A stretch of DNA of 64,000 bases from Cranoglanis bouderius (taxonomy: Eukaryota > Chordata > Actinopteri > Siluriformes > Cranoglanididae). Made by a program: the position numbers and the translations under genes. Every line of letters begins with the position of its first letter. The stretch's first letter is position 1. Below the pieces are notes generated by a model that searched no databases, was not told where the DNA came from, and saw only the letters and a list, made by a program, of their open reading frames with translations. The stretch covers positions 11,291,754 to 11,355,753 of the forward strand of contig CM042566.1 in assembly GCA_023630585.1 (NCBI GenBank). Direction: 5' to 3'. This document shows, piece after piece, positions 46,208-56,202 of this stretch.

Positions 46208-47583
46208 CAGCCCCAATTCCAAAAAAGTTGGGACTGTGTAAAATGTAAAAAAAAAAATTTTAAAAAATAAAAAGAATGCAATGATTTGCAAATCTCATAA
46301 ACCCATATGTTATTCACAATAGAATATAGAAAACATATTAAATGTTTAAACTGAGTAAATGTACCATTTTAAGAAAAAAGAAGGTAATTTTGAATTTGAT
46401 GGCGCAATACATCTCAAAAAAGTTGGGATGAGGGCAACAAAAGGCTGGAAAATTAAGTGTTACTAAAACGAAACAGCTGGAGGTTAATTGGCAACAGGTC
46501 AGTAACATGACTGGGTAAAAGAGTCTCTCAGAAGTAAAGATGGGCAGAGGTTCACCAATCTGAGAAAAACTGCGTCTACAATTTGTGGAACAATTTCAGA
46601 ATAATGTTCCTCAATGTAAAATTGCGAAGACTATGAATATCTCATCATCTAAAGTACATAATATCATCAAAAAATTCAGAGAACCTGGAGAAATCTCTGT
46701 GCACAAGATACAAGGGTGAAAATCAATATTGCATGCCTGTGATCTTCGGGCCCTCAGGCGGCACTGCATTAAAAACAGGCAGGATTTTGTAATGGAAATC
46801 ACTGCATGGGCTCAGAAACTCCTGAACTCATTGTCTGTGAACACAATTCGCTGTGCCATACACAAATGCTGGTTAAAGCTCTATCATGCAAAGAAGAAGC
46901 CATATGTGAACATGATCCAGAAACGCTGTCGTCTTCTCTGGGCCAAAGTTCATTTAAAATGGACTGAGGCAAAGTGGAAAACTGTTCTGTGGTCAGACGA
47001 ATCGAAATTTGAAATTCTTTTTGGAAACCATGGACGCTGTGTCCTCTAAACTAAAGAGGACTAAAGAGGAGAGGGGAGAGGAGAGACCATCCATTTATGT
47101 TATCAGTGCTCAGTTCATAGCCTGCATCTCTGATGGTATGGGGTTGCATTAGTGCCTATGGAATGGGCAGCATGCACATCTGGAAAGTCACCATCAATGC
47201 CGAAAGGTATATACAGGTTCTAGAGCAACATATGCTTCTGTCCAGATTCCATCCCTCTAAGATACGCTTTTTATACCTAATCATGTTACTGACCTGTCGC
47301 CAATTAACCTAATTAGTTGCAAAATGTTCCTCCAGCTGTTTCTTTTTTGTAACACTTACTTTTCAGCCTTTTGTTGCCCCATCCCAACTTTTTTGAGACC
47401 TGTTTCAGCCATCAAATTATTTTTTTTTCCCTTAAAATGGTACATTTCCTCAGATCAAATATTTGATATGTTTTCTATGTTATATTGTGAATAGCATATG
47501 GGTTTATGAGATTTGCAAATCATCACATTATTTTTTTAATTTACATTTTACACAGTGTCCCAACTTTTTTGGAGTTGGGGTTG
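46208..47583 (+). mobile_element. Tc1-like family D, both ends present
   Basis: 1376-bp element between TA dinucleotides (46206-46207 and 47584-47585). The ends cagccccaattcc and ggagttggggttg are inverted repeats that extend inward for about 250-300 bp, through caaatctcataaacccatatg on both arms. It is inserted into the DIRS-like fragment. The same family occurs at 2212 and 24986. Confidence 0.95.
46540..47270 (+). pseudogene. Tc1 transposase, family D
   Basis: The best frame, 46729-47049, spans the end of the DNA-binding half (SLSVNTIRCAIHKC) and the first catalytic Asp in VLWSDESKFEILFG. A duplicated actaaagagg stretch near 47045-47075 breaks it. The following part, to about 47250, is decayed. 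The second Asp and Glu region is deleted, since the sequence passes from the LEQHMLL-type segment directly to the right terminal repeat. Confidence 0.85.
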
Positions 47584-47585
47584 TA

Positions 47586-48095
47586 CTAAATTAGCAAATT
47601 TCCCCTTCTGAGCTTATCTCCTACCTTTTTGGTGAAGAATACAGGTAATTTAATCTAAATATCGAAACTTTCCCTACATATAATAGTGGAAAGGGCAACA
47701 GCTCAATCTAAACTGGTAATTTTCCTTACATATAATGGGCAGTCCAATATGTACTGTAAGCATTGAGTCATTTGTGTATATTTTCTATTATTGTAGATAA
47801 TAGATTCGAGGCAGAAAAGACGAGTCTGATGTGTGAATGTGTAATGTACACAATGTGTGCCAGCTTGCTGTGTGAATGGATGTAAAAGTAATAGCTCAGT
47901 TTGCTTCTCTATTGTTAACCTGCAGTAAAAGAAAATGAAAAGTCACCCCTGGTAGAACAAAAAAATCTCCTCACAGTGTGGTAAGGACAAATTCACACTT
48001 TTTAAGCCCAGTTCCATTAGTATCAAAGCTCTTCTGCTTAACTTATTTTAATTACGGACAAGAACTATAACATGCTTCCTATTAACTAGTAAATT
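47586..48095. other. Spacer, nothing recognised
   Basis: No supported features. The right border is where copy D begins in the middle of its Gag segment. Confidence 0.55.
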
Positions 48096-48289
48096 ATGTA
48101 CTGTGTGGACCTACTAGTTAAAGTGTTCGGGAGTCCTGATTTCACTCCCGACCTTAAGAATTTCTTGGGGAGGGACCGTCTGTCTGATTGGCCCAGCCGG
48201 TCGTTCCCCATGCACTACGAGAGGGAGCTGGCCGACGTGGCGGCCTACAGTCTCAGTCCCAGGCCGACGAGGCACCAGTGACCCAGGCG

Positions 48290-48421
48290 TGCGCGACCGA
48301 GGGCCGCAGCAGACAGGCAAAACTACGGTGTCCCACATGTGTGGAACGAGGGATACAAGGCTCTTACTTCTGCTCTCAGGAGTGTTTCAAGGGCAGCTGG
48401 CATGCCCACAAGCGGCTCCAC
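48290..48421 (+). other. C6H2 (METAP1-type) zinc-finger domain in copy D
   Basis: From the codon at 48188, Cys at residues 35, 48, 51, 62 and 66 and His at 74 and 78 are present. The second Cys ligand is Arg (position 40). The segment GIQGSYFCSQECFKGSW is, as far as I recall, identical to vertebrate METAP1, closer than copy A's version. Because one ligand is lost this finger may not fold. Confidence 0.85.
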
Positions 48422-49283
48422 AAGAGAGCACCTGCAGAGCTCCAGCCAGAGACCCAGCAGATGGTCTCACCTGTGGAGGTCCAACCAGAGGTCAACCTGG
48501 CGAGCTCCAGCTGGAGACCCAGCAGATGGTCTCCCCAGCGAAGCTCCAACCGGAGGTCAACCTGGTGACCTCAAACCCAGAGCTCCAGTGGGAGACCCAG
48601 TATATGGTCTCCCCAGCAGAGCTCCATCCAGAGGTCAACCTGGTGACCTCCAACCCAGAGCTCCAGATGGAGATCCAGCAGATGGTCTCCCCAGCAGCGT
48701 GCCAACCGGAGGTCAACCTGGCAACCTCCAACCCAGAGCTCCAGCCAGAGACACAGCACCTGGTATCCCCAGCAGAGCTCAAGCCGGAGGTCAACAAGGT
48801 GACCTCCTCTCAAGCCATGTTCATGCCAGAGGTCAACGAGGTGACCTCCTCTCAAGCCACGTTCAGGCCGTAGGTCAACGGGACAACCTCCTCTCAAGCC
48901 ACTTTCATGCCGGAGTTCAACGAGGTGACCTCCTCTCAAGTCATGTTCATGCCAGAGGTCAACGAGGCGACCTCCTCTCCTGAGCTCCAATCAGCGGTCA
49001 ACGAGGCGACCTCCTCTCAAGCCATGTTCATGTCGGAGGTCAATGAGGCGACCTCCTCTGAAGTCATGTTCATGCCAGAGGTCAACGAGGTGACCTCCTC
49101 TCCAGAGCTCCAATCGGAGGTCAACGAGGTGAGCTCCTCTCCAGAGCTCCAGCCAGAGGTCAATGAGGTGACCTCCTCTCAAGCCATGCTCCTGCCGGAG
49201 GTCAACGAGGCGACCACCTCTCAAGCCATGCTCCTGCCGGAGGTCAACGAGGCAACCTCCTCTCCAGAGCCAAGGCCAAGTTC

Positions 49284-50390
49284 TTGCCCAAGTTCATGCC
49301 CAAGTTCATGCCCAACGCTGACCAGGCGGCCTCCAAGGCCAAGTTCCTGCCCGAGGCCGACCAGGCAGCCTCCAAGGCCAAGTTCATGCTCAAGTTCATG
49401 CCCAAGGCTGACCAGGCGGCCTCCAAGGCCAAGTTCAAGCTCAAGTTCATGCCCGAGGCTGACCAGGCAGCCTCCAAGGCCAAGTTCATGCCAAAGTTCC
49501 TGCCTGGGGCTGACAAGATGGCCTTCAAAGCCAAGTTCACACCAGAGGCCGACCAGACGGCCTTCAAGGCCAAGTTCCTGCCAGAGGCCGACCAGGTGGC
49601 CTCCAAAGCCAAGCTCATGCCCAAGTTCCTGCCCAAGGTTGACCAGACAGCCTCCAAGGCCAAGCTCATGCCCAAGTTCCTGCCCGAGGCTGACCAGGCA
49701 TCCCCCAAGGCCAAGTTCATGCCAGAGGCAGACTAGGCGGCCTTCAAAGCCAAGTACACACCAGAGGCCGACCAGACGGCCTTCAAAGCCAGGTTCCTGC
49801 CAGAGGCCGACCAGGCAGCCTCCAAGGCCAAGCTCATGCCCAAGTTCCTGCCCAAGGCTGACCAGGCGGCCTCCAAGGCCAAGTTCATGCCCAAGTTCCT
49901 GCCCAGGGCCGACCAGGCATCCCCCAAGGCCAAGTTCATTCCAGAGGCAGACTAGACAGCCTTCAAAGCCAAGTACACACCAGAGGCCGACCAGACGGCC
50001 TTCAAAACCAGGTTCATGCCAGAGGCTGACCACACAGCCTTCAAGGCCAAGTTCCTGCCAGAGGCTGACCAGGTGGCCTCCAAGGCCAAGCTCATGCCCG
50101 AGTTCCTGCCCGAGGCTGACCAGACGGCCTCCAAGGCCAAGCTCATGCCCGAGTTCCTGCCCGAGGCTGACCAGGCGGCCTCCAAGGCCAAGTTCATGCC
50201 CAAGTTCCTGCCCAGGGCCAACCAGTCAGCCCCCAAGGCCCAAGGCCTAGTTCCTGCCCAGGGCTGACCAGACAGCCTTCAAAGCCAAGTTCCTACCAGA
50301 GGCCGACCAGACGCCCTTCAAAGCCAAGTTAACACCAGAGGCTGACCAGACGGCCTCCAAAGCCAAGTTCCTGTCAGAGGCCAACGAGAC
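49284..50390 (+). repeat. 39-bp coding minisatellite of copy D
   Basis: About 25-30 imperfect units with core gaccaggcggcctccaaggc plus caagttcctgcc. The unit is a multiple of three and the codon phase is mostly kept. Some units carry an extra 12-bp caagttcatgcc. Confidence 0.9.
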
Positions 50391-50600
50391 GGCCAACCAC
50401 GCTCCGCTCACGCCTGAGGCCGACGAGACGGCTCACCGTGCTAGGTTCACACCTGAGGCCAACGAGACAGCTCACCACGCTAGGTCCAAGCCAAAGGCTG
50501 ATAATGCAGCCTTCCAAGTATTGTTCCTGCCTCGAGACCTGGGGGGCAGAAATTACAATCTTGCCTAGAGGCCCAGGACCGCCAGAGAGGTAAAGACTTT

Positions 50601-50620
50601 GGCGCTTCGGGAGAAGCGCC
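50601..50620 (+). other. Perfect hairpin before the polypurine tract, copy D
   Basis: GGCGCTTCGGGAGAAGCGCC: an 8-bp stem with a GGGA tetraloop. It lies one base run away from the polypurine tract. It also encodes the ALREK-type motif in one frame, so its conservation could be for RNA or for protein. Confidence 0.75.
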
Positions 50621-50636
50621 TTTGGGGGGTGGGCTC
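50621..50636 (+). promoter_or_regulatory. Polypurine tract of copy D
   Basis: TTTGGGGGGTGGGCTC directly upstream of the TGTTAC of the LTR. Confidence 0.75.
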
Positions 50637-51178
50637 TGTTACAATTCCCCCTCGTGCTGATCGCCGAAGCGTGCGAGCAGTGCACTATCGCATTCAGTGA
50701 CTTTCGTTTTGTTTACTTCGCCACGTGTGTCTTTGTTTTGGTTCATGTCTTGTCTCCGCCCCTGTATTGTCATTGGCTTCTCCCTAAAGTGTCCTAACAT
50801 ATTTCAGGTGTCTTGTGTTTGAGTCTCATTGTGTTCAAGTATTTAAACCCCCATGTTTCTTACCCTGGTCGCAAAGTATTAGCTCAGCAACCCTGCGTTC
50901 TGTCTTTTGCCAAGCCTTGTGATTTTGCTACGTGTTTTCCGGTTTCGATCCTGTTTTTGTCTCGTGTTCTTGATTCTTGCCTCGCCTCGTCTATGCCGTT
51001 TGCCGATCGCCTGACCCACGCCTGTTATTTTGACTACGCCATTGCCTAACATTTCGGATAACTGCTATTACTATTATTTGGATTGTACATATACTTTTGG
51101 ATGTTCCAATACTTTTGAATATCCCTAATAAAGTGACTTTCTCTGCACTTGCATCTGCTTCTGTCGCATCATCTAACA
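50637..51178 (+). repeat. 3' LTR of copy D
   Basis: 542 bp, TGTTACAATTCC to ATCTAACA. A TATA-like tatttaaac is at 50840-50848 and AATAAA at 51127-51132. It shares the catgtcttgtctccgcccct block and an ATTGG (inverted CCAAT) with the other LTRs of this group. Confidence 0.88.
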
Positions 51179-51180
51179 GA

Positions 51181-51410
51181 TGTCATCTTAATGTCTCTGA
51201 TCATCTCCTTATTGAGTTTATGCTCAGATTTCCTACTTTACACACTCTAATAGAAGTCTCAGATTATTCCATAACTCTAAACCTATTAATCTTACTGCCT
51301 TTTTGGCCTTTCTACAGTCTTCCTCCTTCACAGACCAATTTCTTGAACCCTGAAGACATACTTTCCTGTTATAATCACCTTATCACAAACACTTGATTAC
51401 CTTAGTCCTC
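51181..51410 (+). pseudogene. LINE endonuclease-end fragment
   Basis: VSDHLLIEF followed by LPPSQTNFLNPEDILSCYNH matches the end of the apurinic-type endonuclease and the linker of Rex1/L2-like LINE ORF2. It starts right at the copy D LTR, so copy D may have inserted into a LINE copy. Confidence 0.72.
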
Positions 51411-51424
51411 CTAAGATCCAAAGA

Positions 51425-51835
51425 GCCATTCATATGTCAATGACCACTATTCAAAGGTTGACTTGCTCTTGTGCTTCTGAGTTTTGTCTTGCTGCATAAC
51501 CCAATTGCTCTTCAGCTTAATGATCTGACATTCTTCTTCGAGGTTTTCTGACAGAGAGCAGATTTCATGTTTCCATTAATTATGACAAGTCCAGAATCAT
51601 CTTTGCTGCTTCAGGACCATCCAGAATTCCCAGCATTCCCACACCATTACACTACCTGCACGTTTGACTGTTGTTATGATGTTCTTATCATGTAATGCTG
51701 TGTTAGGTTTATGGCAGATGTAACGGGACCCATGTCTTCCAAAAAGTGACTTTATCTGAAGTGAGTGAGGCCTGCATTTCTTTAGATGTTTGTCTAGGTT
51801 CTTTGGTAACTTGCTGGATGAGTTTTTGATGATGA
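51425..51835 (-). pseudogene. Old Tc1-like transposase relic
   Basis: Minus-strand reading gives scattered Tc1 signatures: KVTFWKTWVPLHLP, then SVMVWECW, and NWVMQQDK with the second Asp region. It is heavily decayed, with no terminal repeats and several frames. Confidence 0.65.
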
Positions 51836-51844
51836 TCTATGATG

Positions 51845-52210
51845 TTCTTCCCATAATAATAATAAAACTTTACATAGTACACATACATCAAATAATAAAA
51901 CCAATAATAAATCAACAATGGATACATGATAGAATCAAACAAACAAGAAATCAACGATGAATACCACAATCAACAATAAGCCAACCTAAAAAATGCATTT
52001 TCAAATATGATTTAAAAATTCCAAGTGACTGTGCTTCACGAATTTCAGCTGGAAGTAGGTTCCACATCTTGGGTGCATATATAGAAAACACTCTATCACC
52101 CATGGAATATGAATGTGTTTGATGGACAACCAAAAGACCATGCTGAGAAGAGTGAAGATTACAGTTTGGGGTATATGGTGTTAAAAGCTGAGATAAATAC
52201 TCCAGAGTGA
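51845..52210 (-). pseudogene. LINE ORF2 3' end with (AAT)n tail
   Basis: The minus-strand frame at 52133-51951 includes YSMGDRVFSIYAPKMWNLLP and AEIREAQSLGIFKSYLK, the usual C-terminal end of Rex1/L2/CR1-like LINE ORF2. After it comes a short 3' end with aaagttttattattattat. Only the last part of the element is present. Confidence 0.82.
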
Positions 52211-52221
52211 CAAAATATGGC

Positions 52222-53216
52222 CAGCAAGACGCAATGTCTCGTTCCCTTCTCAGGGAACAGGGTTACATACGTAACCAAGACATTCCCTTTCTAAGGGAAC
52301 TCAACACTGCGTCATGCTTGATGATTTGGGAACGAGAATACCCACTATGCTATACTGAACCACGTCTGTCAAAAAATGTCTGTGAAGTATATACACTCAA
52401 AAACACTTCTTGAACAAACATAGAGTGTCTCGTTTTACAGCATACCCTCAGGTAATGCCTTGGAGTAAGCCACACCCTCAAGAGTAACCACCCAAGTCTT
52501 CTTGAATGCACCCCTGTAGAACCCTAGCACCTCAGTACTGGTTCGATTGGCAATCTTTATACCACAAAACAATAGACACGTATTAGAGTGTACACTTCCC
52601 TGTGGATAAAGCTCTAGCATGGAAAACATTCTCCCATCCTCGGTTGTGAGACACCCAGAAGTTGGTACCCCCTCAGGGGCCAGACTTATAGCCTACACTG
52701 CCTCGACAGGGCTATAATGTCTGAGAACCATACTCGGATTTGGTCAAAGCAGAGCTACCAGCAGCTGACTTACTGGTTTTGATGAACCTGCTGTTCTGAA
52801 AACAGAGCTATCGGGAAAGAGGCATGGCCTCATCCACTCCATTCCCGCTCCCAAACATTTAACACAGAAAGCGTGCCCGTCATCCTCCATGAGAAAATGG
52901 GAGCATGGCGGGACACAACCTCTGAAACTCCTATTGCTCATAGTTTCTCCCTTTTTTTTTTGGACAAACAACATGACAGACAATATGACAGACATTCACA
53001 TATAGTACACAAACATGTGCTTCCTGAAAACAAAGAAGCTGAATGACGTAGTTTGTGGGTGTCTTATATAGTCTTCGTGACGTGTTTCTACTTCATCACC
53101 TGACTGAGGCAGGCCAATCTGATGTGATTTCACACGTATTCAGACACCGTTTCTGCCAAGGGACATTCCCTAAGCATCACGCGTGAAGCAACGTTGAGTA
53201 TCCTTAGAAAGGGAAC
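52222..53216 (-). mobile_element. DIRS-like element relic with inverted termini
   Basis: The left region ttccctttctaagggaactc (from 52284) and the right region tccttagaaagggaac (53201-53216) form inverted terminal repeats of about 48 bp at roughly 80% identity. The left end also has two palindromes (gttcccttctcagggaac and ggttacatacgtaacc). A gag-like DIRS N-terminus is encoded between them. RT and recombinase are missing. The right side is inserted in the interspersed repeat that resumes at 53217. Confidence 0.68.
52744..52995 (-). pseudogene. DIRS-like ORF1 N-terminal fragment
   Basis: GCVPPCSHFLMEDDGHAFC and VKCLGAGME resemble the Cys/His-rich beginning of DIRS ORF1 proteins. A likely start is the internal Met before SNRSFRG (about 52941). 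The 3' remainder is lost. Confidence 0.65.
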
Positions 53217-53533
53217 AGTTTTTAACAAAATCCAAGATGGCTGAAAATCTAATAAACAGAAATTCACATAATATGGTCCATTGAACTCAGCATGATCCAT
53301 GGAATCTAGGGACACCTGGCAACACTGTTCAAAAGTTATGGGCATAAAGGTATTTTGACTTGTTGGAGGCGCTAAAGATTTGGCAGCTTGGATTCCAGAT
53401 TTGGTGTATTTGTAGGTTTAATATGTCCTGAAGCGGTTCTCTGGGCTGCCATAGACAACCTAGCCAGAATAATAATAATCAGAAGCCATAGAAAAACAAT
53501 AGGTGACTTGCACCATTGGTGTTTGGGCCCAAA
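53217..53533. repeat. Fragment of the modular interspersed repeat
   Basis: Matches the 14640-14940 part of the repeat at 13195: aagatggctgaaaa, ggaggcgctaaagatttgg and agaataataataatcagaag. It ends in the microsatellites below. Confidence 0.8.
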
Positions 53534-53559
53534 AGAAGAAGAAGAAGAAGAAGAAGAAG
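53534..53559. repeat. (AAG)n microsatellite
   Basis: About nine AAG units. Confidence 0.95.
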
Positions 53560-53571
53560 GTGTTTGACCCC

Positions 53572-53572
<1 letters not shown>

Positions 53573-53628
<56 letters not shown>
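53573..53628. repeat. (AAT)n microsatellite
   Basis: About 18 units. Confidence 0.95.
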
Positions 53629-53629
<1 letters not shown>

Positions 53630-53743
53630 CTACTGTTTTAGTTGATTAGACGTGCTTTCCTAAGCTGACCAAGCACTCATCTGCTATGGCTATACCTCAC
53701 ATTAAGTAATCATATTAATAATGTTAAGTAATCATCCCTCAAT

Positions 53744-54085
53744 CCATTTTCTGTACTGCGTATCCTACACATGGTTGCCTGGAGTCTTTCCCAGGGGACT
53801 CAAGGCGGGGGGGGGGCACCTGTGCACCCTTGTGCACACATTCACATACCCATTCATATACTACTACTGACAATTTGGAAATGTCAATCAGCCTATAATG
53901 CATGTCTTTGGACTAGGGGAGGAAACCAGAGTACCCAGAAGAAACACCTGAAGCACAGGGAGAACATGCAAACTCCACAGGGAGAACATGCAAACTCTGT
54001 GCACACAGGGCGGAGACAGGAATCAAACCCCCAACCCCGGAGGTGTGAGGTAAATATGCTAACCCTTAAGCCACCTGACTGGACT
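53744..54085 (-). mobile_element. tRNA-headed SINE
   Basis: On the minus strand it begins ggtggcttaagggttagcat and then gggggtttgattcctgtctc, an A/B-box layout of a tRNA-type polymerase III promoter. It continues through gtttgcatgttctccctgtg to a distal part whose complement is ccattttctgtactgcgtatcc. A partial duplication of ctccacagggagaacatgca lies within (about 53965-53997). Fragments recur at 34495 and 58366. Confidence 0.78.
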
Positions 54086-54289
54086 TAATACTGCTCCTCT
54101 CTTGAATCAATATTTAACAAGAAAAATGGACTTACGATCAAGGTCAAAATTACTCATAATTGAGATACACCCAGGTGCACGCAAGTTAAACTCTCCTCTG
54201 CATGCACAATATCCATGCAACTGTAAGCTTAAGTCTGGAGTTACTTTATGTCTAAGTTCTCAATACAGATTATGCACATTTTCATAAAT

Positions 54290-54393
54290 TTTTCATTGCC
54301 AGATTTGTTGGCTTGTTACAAGCGAACGATTTCAAAAATCAAAATTCCATTCAATAACTTTTATGTGGACTGGTCTGAAGATGTTATCTATCC
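54290..54393. repeat. Fragment of the modular interspersed repeat
   Basis: Matches 14515-14612: cagatttgttggcttgttac and caaaattccatt are shared. Confidence 0.8.
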
Positions 54394-55139
54394 AGTGTAT
54401 CCAGTGTACTGCCCACTGACCATGCCAAACGTTCACATGCATTTATACACTGGGGGTGCTGTGTTTTCACAGTGTGCTGTCAAGATACAGGCAGAAATCA
54501 TAATTATCCTAAAATAATTGGCAGTCACCCATATAGTTTCCAGAAAAGTGACATAGAACTGGAATCTGTATAGTACAAAGGTAACACATAAGATAGGTGG
54601 TAATGATTTGTGAATATGGGTTTCGTAGAAACTATAATCTGATAACCATAACTGATTTCTTTATGATAAGAATGTGTATACCACTGTGTTTCAAGGACTG
54701 AGCGAATAATAATGCAACTGGTGAGGCATCTGTTTGTATCTGACCCCTATATCACATTGAAATGGAAGCCATTTCACCCAATTAAATAAACCAATTACCA
54801 TGTTTTGGCCTCTGGCACATCCTAATTCTGCTTTAGACCAAAGTGTGGCATCCATCACTTCTCCAATGATGCATGAATGACAAGAAATGAGTGAATTTAT
54901 AGCTCTTAATGAAATTGATCTGGCTCAGCATAAGCTCTGAGCTTTGAAGGTGTTTATAGTGGTTCAAGAGGGAGAGAAGATAGTGGTAAAGGCAGCATTA
55001 CAATTGACTTTAATCCCCTTTAATTAATAACTGCATATTTCTGGATTGCAGCCCAGAACTCAGCAACTGGGTACACATTCTCATTCTCTGACATCATGTT
55101 AAAAAAAAGACCATGATGCCTAAATAATGTAGGCCCTCT

Positions 55140-55142
<3 letters not shown>
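54394..55142. other. Spacer, nothing recognised
   Basis: No supported feature. Confidence 0.55.

Positions 55143-55191
<49 letters not shown>
55143..55191. repeat. (AC)n microsatellite
   Basis: About 24 units, close to the next array. Confidence 0.97.
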
Positions 55192-55194
<3 letters not shown>

Positions 55195-55195
55195 G

Positions 55196-55196
55196 C

Positions 55197-55256
<60 letters not shown>
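55196..55256. repeat. (AAT)n microsatellite
   Basis: About 20 units. The 84-codon frame across both arrays is an artefact. Confidence 0.97.
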
Positions 55257-55595
55257 TAGAGCATGTGAGCTCATGAAAGGAGAAGAGGAAATAGGATAAA
55301 AATATTAATGGTGCCACTGAAGATATGCAGGGAAAGCATTAGCTCAAGAGAATATTATTAATTTGAGGGGAATATTATTAATTTGAGGGAAATATTATCA
55401 GAATTGTTTTACAGCGAAAATGTTGGTAAGGGTGTGCATTGATTTTTTTTTTTTTTTAAGTTATTACTCTCGTGGCCTTTGACATTAATATCTTATTTTG
55501 ATGTTAACACTATTTCCTAACGCAGTAATGTGATCTTCAAGTTTAGGGACTTAGATAATGAATGATAAATCACAGAACAACTTAACTTGAATATA
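55257..55595. other. Spacer, nothing recognised
   Basis: AT-rich. A short duplicated phrase, gaatattattaatttgaggg, occurs at about 55351-55388. Confidence 0.6.
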
Positions 55596-56202
55596 CAATG
55601 GGTATAGAAAAGAATCACCCCCCTTTAAAATAATCACATTTTGTTGCTTTTCAGCCTGAAATGAAGACTGGACACGGTGCAACTTATAACATCCAAGTGA
55701 AAGATATAATGTCAGAAACATTTTTTTTTTTAATTAAAAAACAGAATCACTGAGTTGGAAAAAGGATCACCCCTCATTTTGTTAAACCACCTTTTGCTTT
55801 AATTACATCCTTTAGTCTGTTGGGATATGTCTCTACTAACTTTGCACATCTAGACTTTGCAATATTTGCCCACACTTCTTTGCAGGACTGCTCAAGTTCA
55901 GTTAAATTTGATGGTGACCATTTGTGGACTGCAGTCTTCAAGCCATTCCACAGATTTTCAGATGGGGTTTAAGTCTGGGCTCTGACTAGGCCATGCAAGG
56001 ACATTCACCTTTTTCTCCCTCAACCACTGTGTGGTCAGTTTTGCTGTGTGCTTTGGGTCATTGTCATGTTGGAAGGTAAACCTTCTTCCCATTGACAACT
56101 TTCTGGCAGAGGGCAGCAGATTTTCCTCAAGAATGTGATGGTATTTTGCCCCATCCATTTTTCCTTCTATCCTGACAAGTGCTCCAGTCCCTGCTGCAGA
56201 GG
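55596..56202 (-). mobile_element. Tc1-like family A copy 3, truncated
   Basis: The left end caatgggtatag follows a TA. The sequence follows copies 1 and 2 up to the ctccagtccctgctgcagag stretch and stops at about 56202, where a Gypsy relic begins. The transposase C-terminal third (about 56202-55757) includes FQHDNDPKHTA and SPDLNPI. The N-terminal two thirds are gone. Confidence 0.9.

Larger units (their letters stand above)
48096..50636 (+). pseudogene. Gag / zinc finger / repeat-tail polyprotein, copy D
   Basis: The Gag piece (48096-48281) includes DLKNFLGRDRLSD and HYERELADVAA, like copy A. A frameshift near 48250 leads into the finger (48290-48421). Glu/Val/Asn-rich repeats follow (PEVNEVTSSQAMFM type, to about 49270), and then about 1.2 kb of 39-bp units encoding SKAKFLPEADQAA in the frame of 49284. 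Two unit-level stops (49734 and 49953) and frame changes are present. The tail ends with ANETAHHARSKP, LFLPRDLGG and ILPRGPGPPE near 50570. The long Pro/Arg/Ser frame 48907-50250 is an alternative reading of the same repeats and is less likely. No enzyme domains. Confidence 0.82.
48096..51178 (+). mobile_element. Non-autonomous LTR retrotransposon, copy D (5'-truncated)
   Basis: Contains the C-terminal half of the Gag-like segment, the METAP1-like zinc finger, long coding tandem repeats, the hairpin and polypurine tract, and a complete 3' LTR. The 5' LTR and Gag N-terminus are missing. No protease, RT or integrase. Confidence 0.88.

Noticed and set aside
49221..50033. 270-codon minus-strand Leu/Gly/Glu-rich frame
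   Set aside because: Complement of the repeat units; low complexity without domains.
48907..50250. 447-codon Pro/Arg/Ser/Cys-rich frame
   Set aside because: After about 49270 this is a shifted reading of the 39-bp repeats. The SKAKF...EADQ frame keeps unit phase and leads to the conserved end, so it is the more likely original. A host proline-rich gene is not supported.
55020..55274. Frame with poly-Ile and Cys-Val repeats
   Set aside because: Translation of (AAT)n and (AC)n microsatellites.
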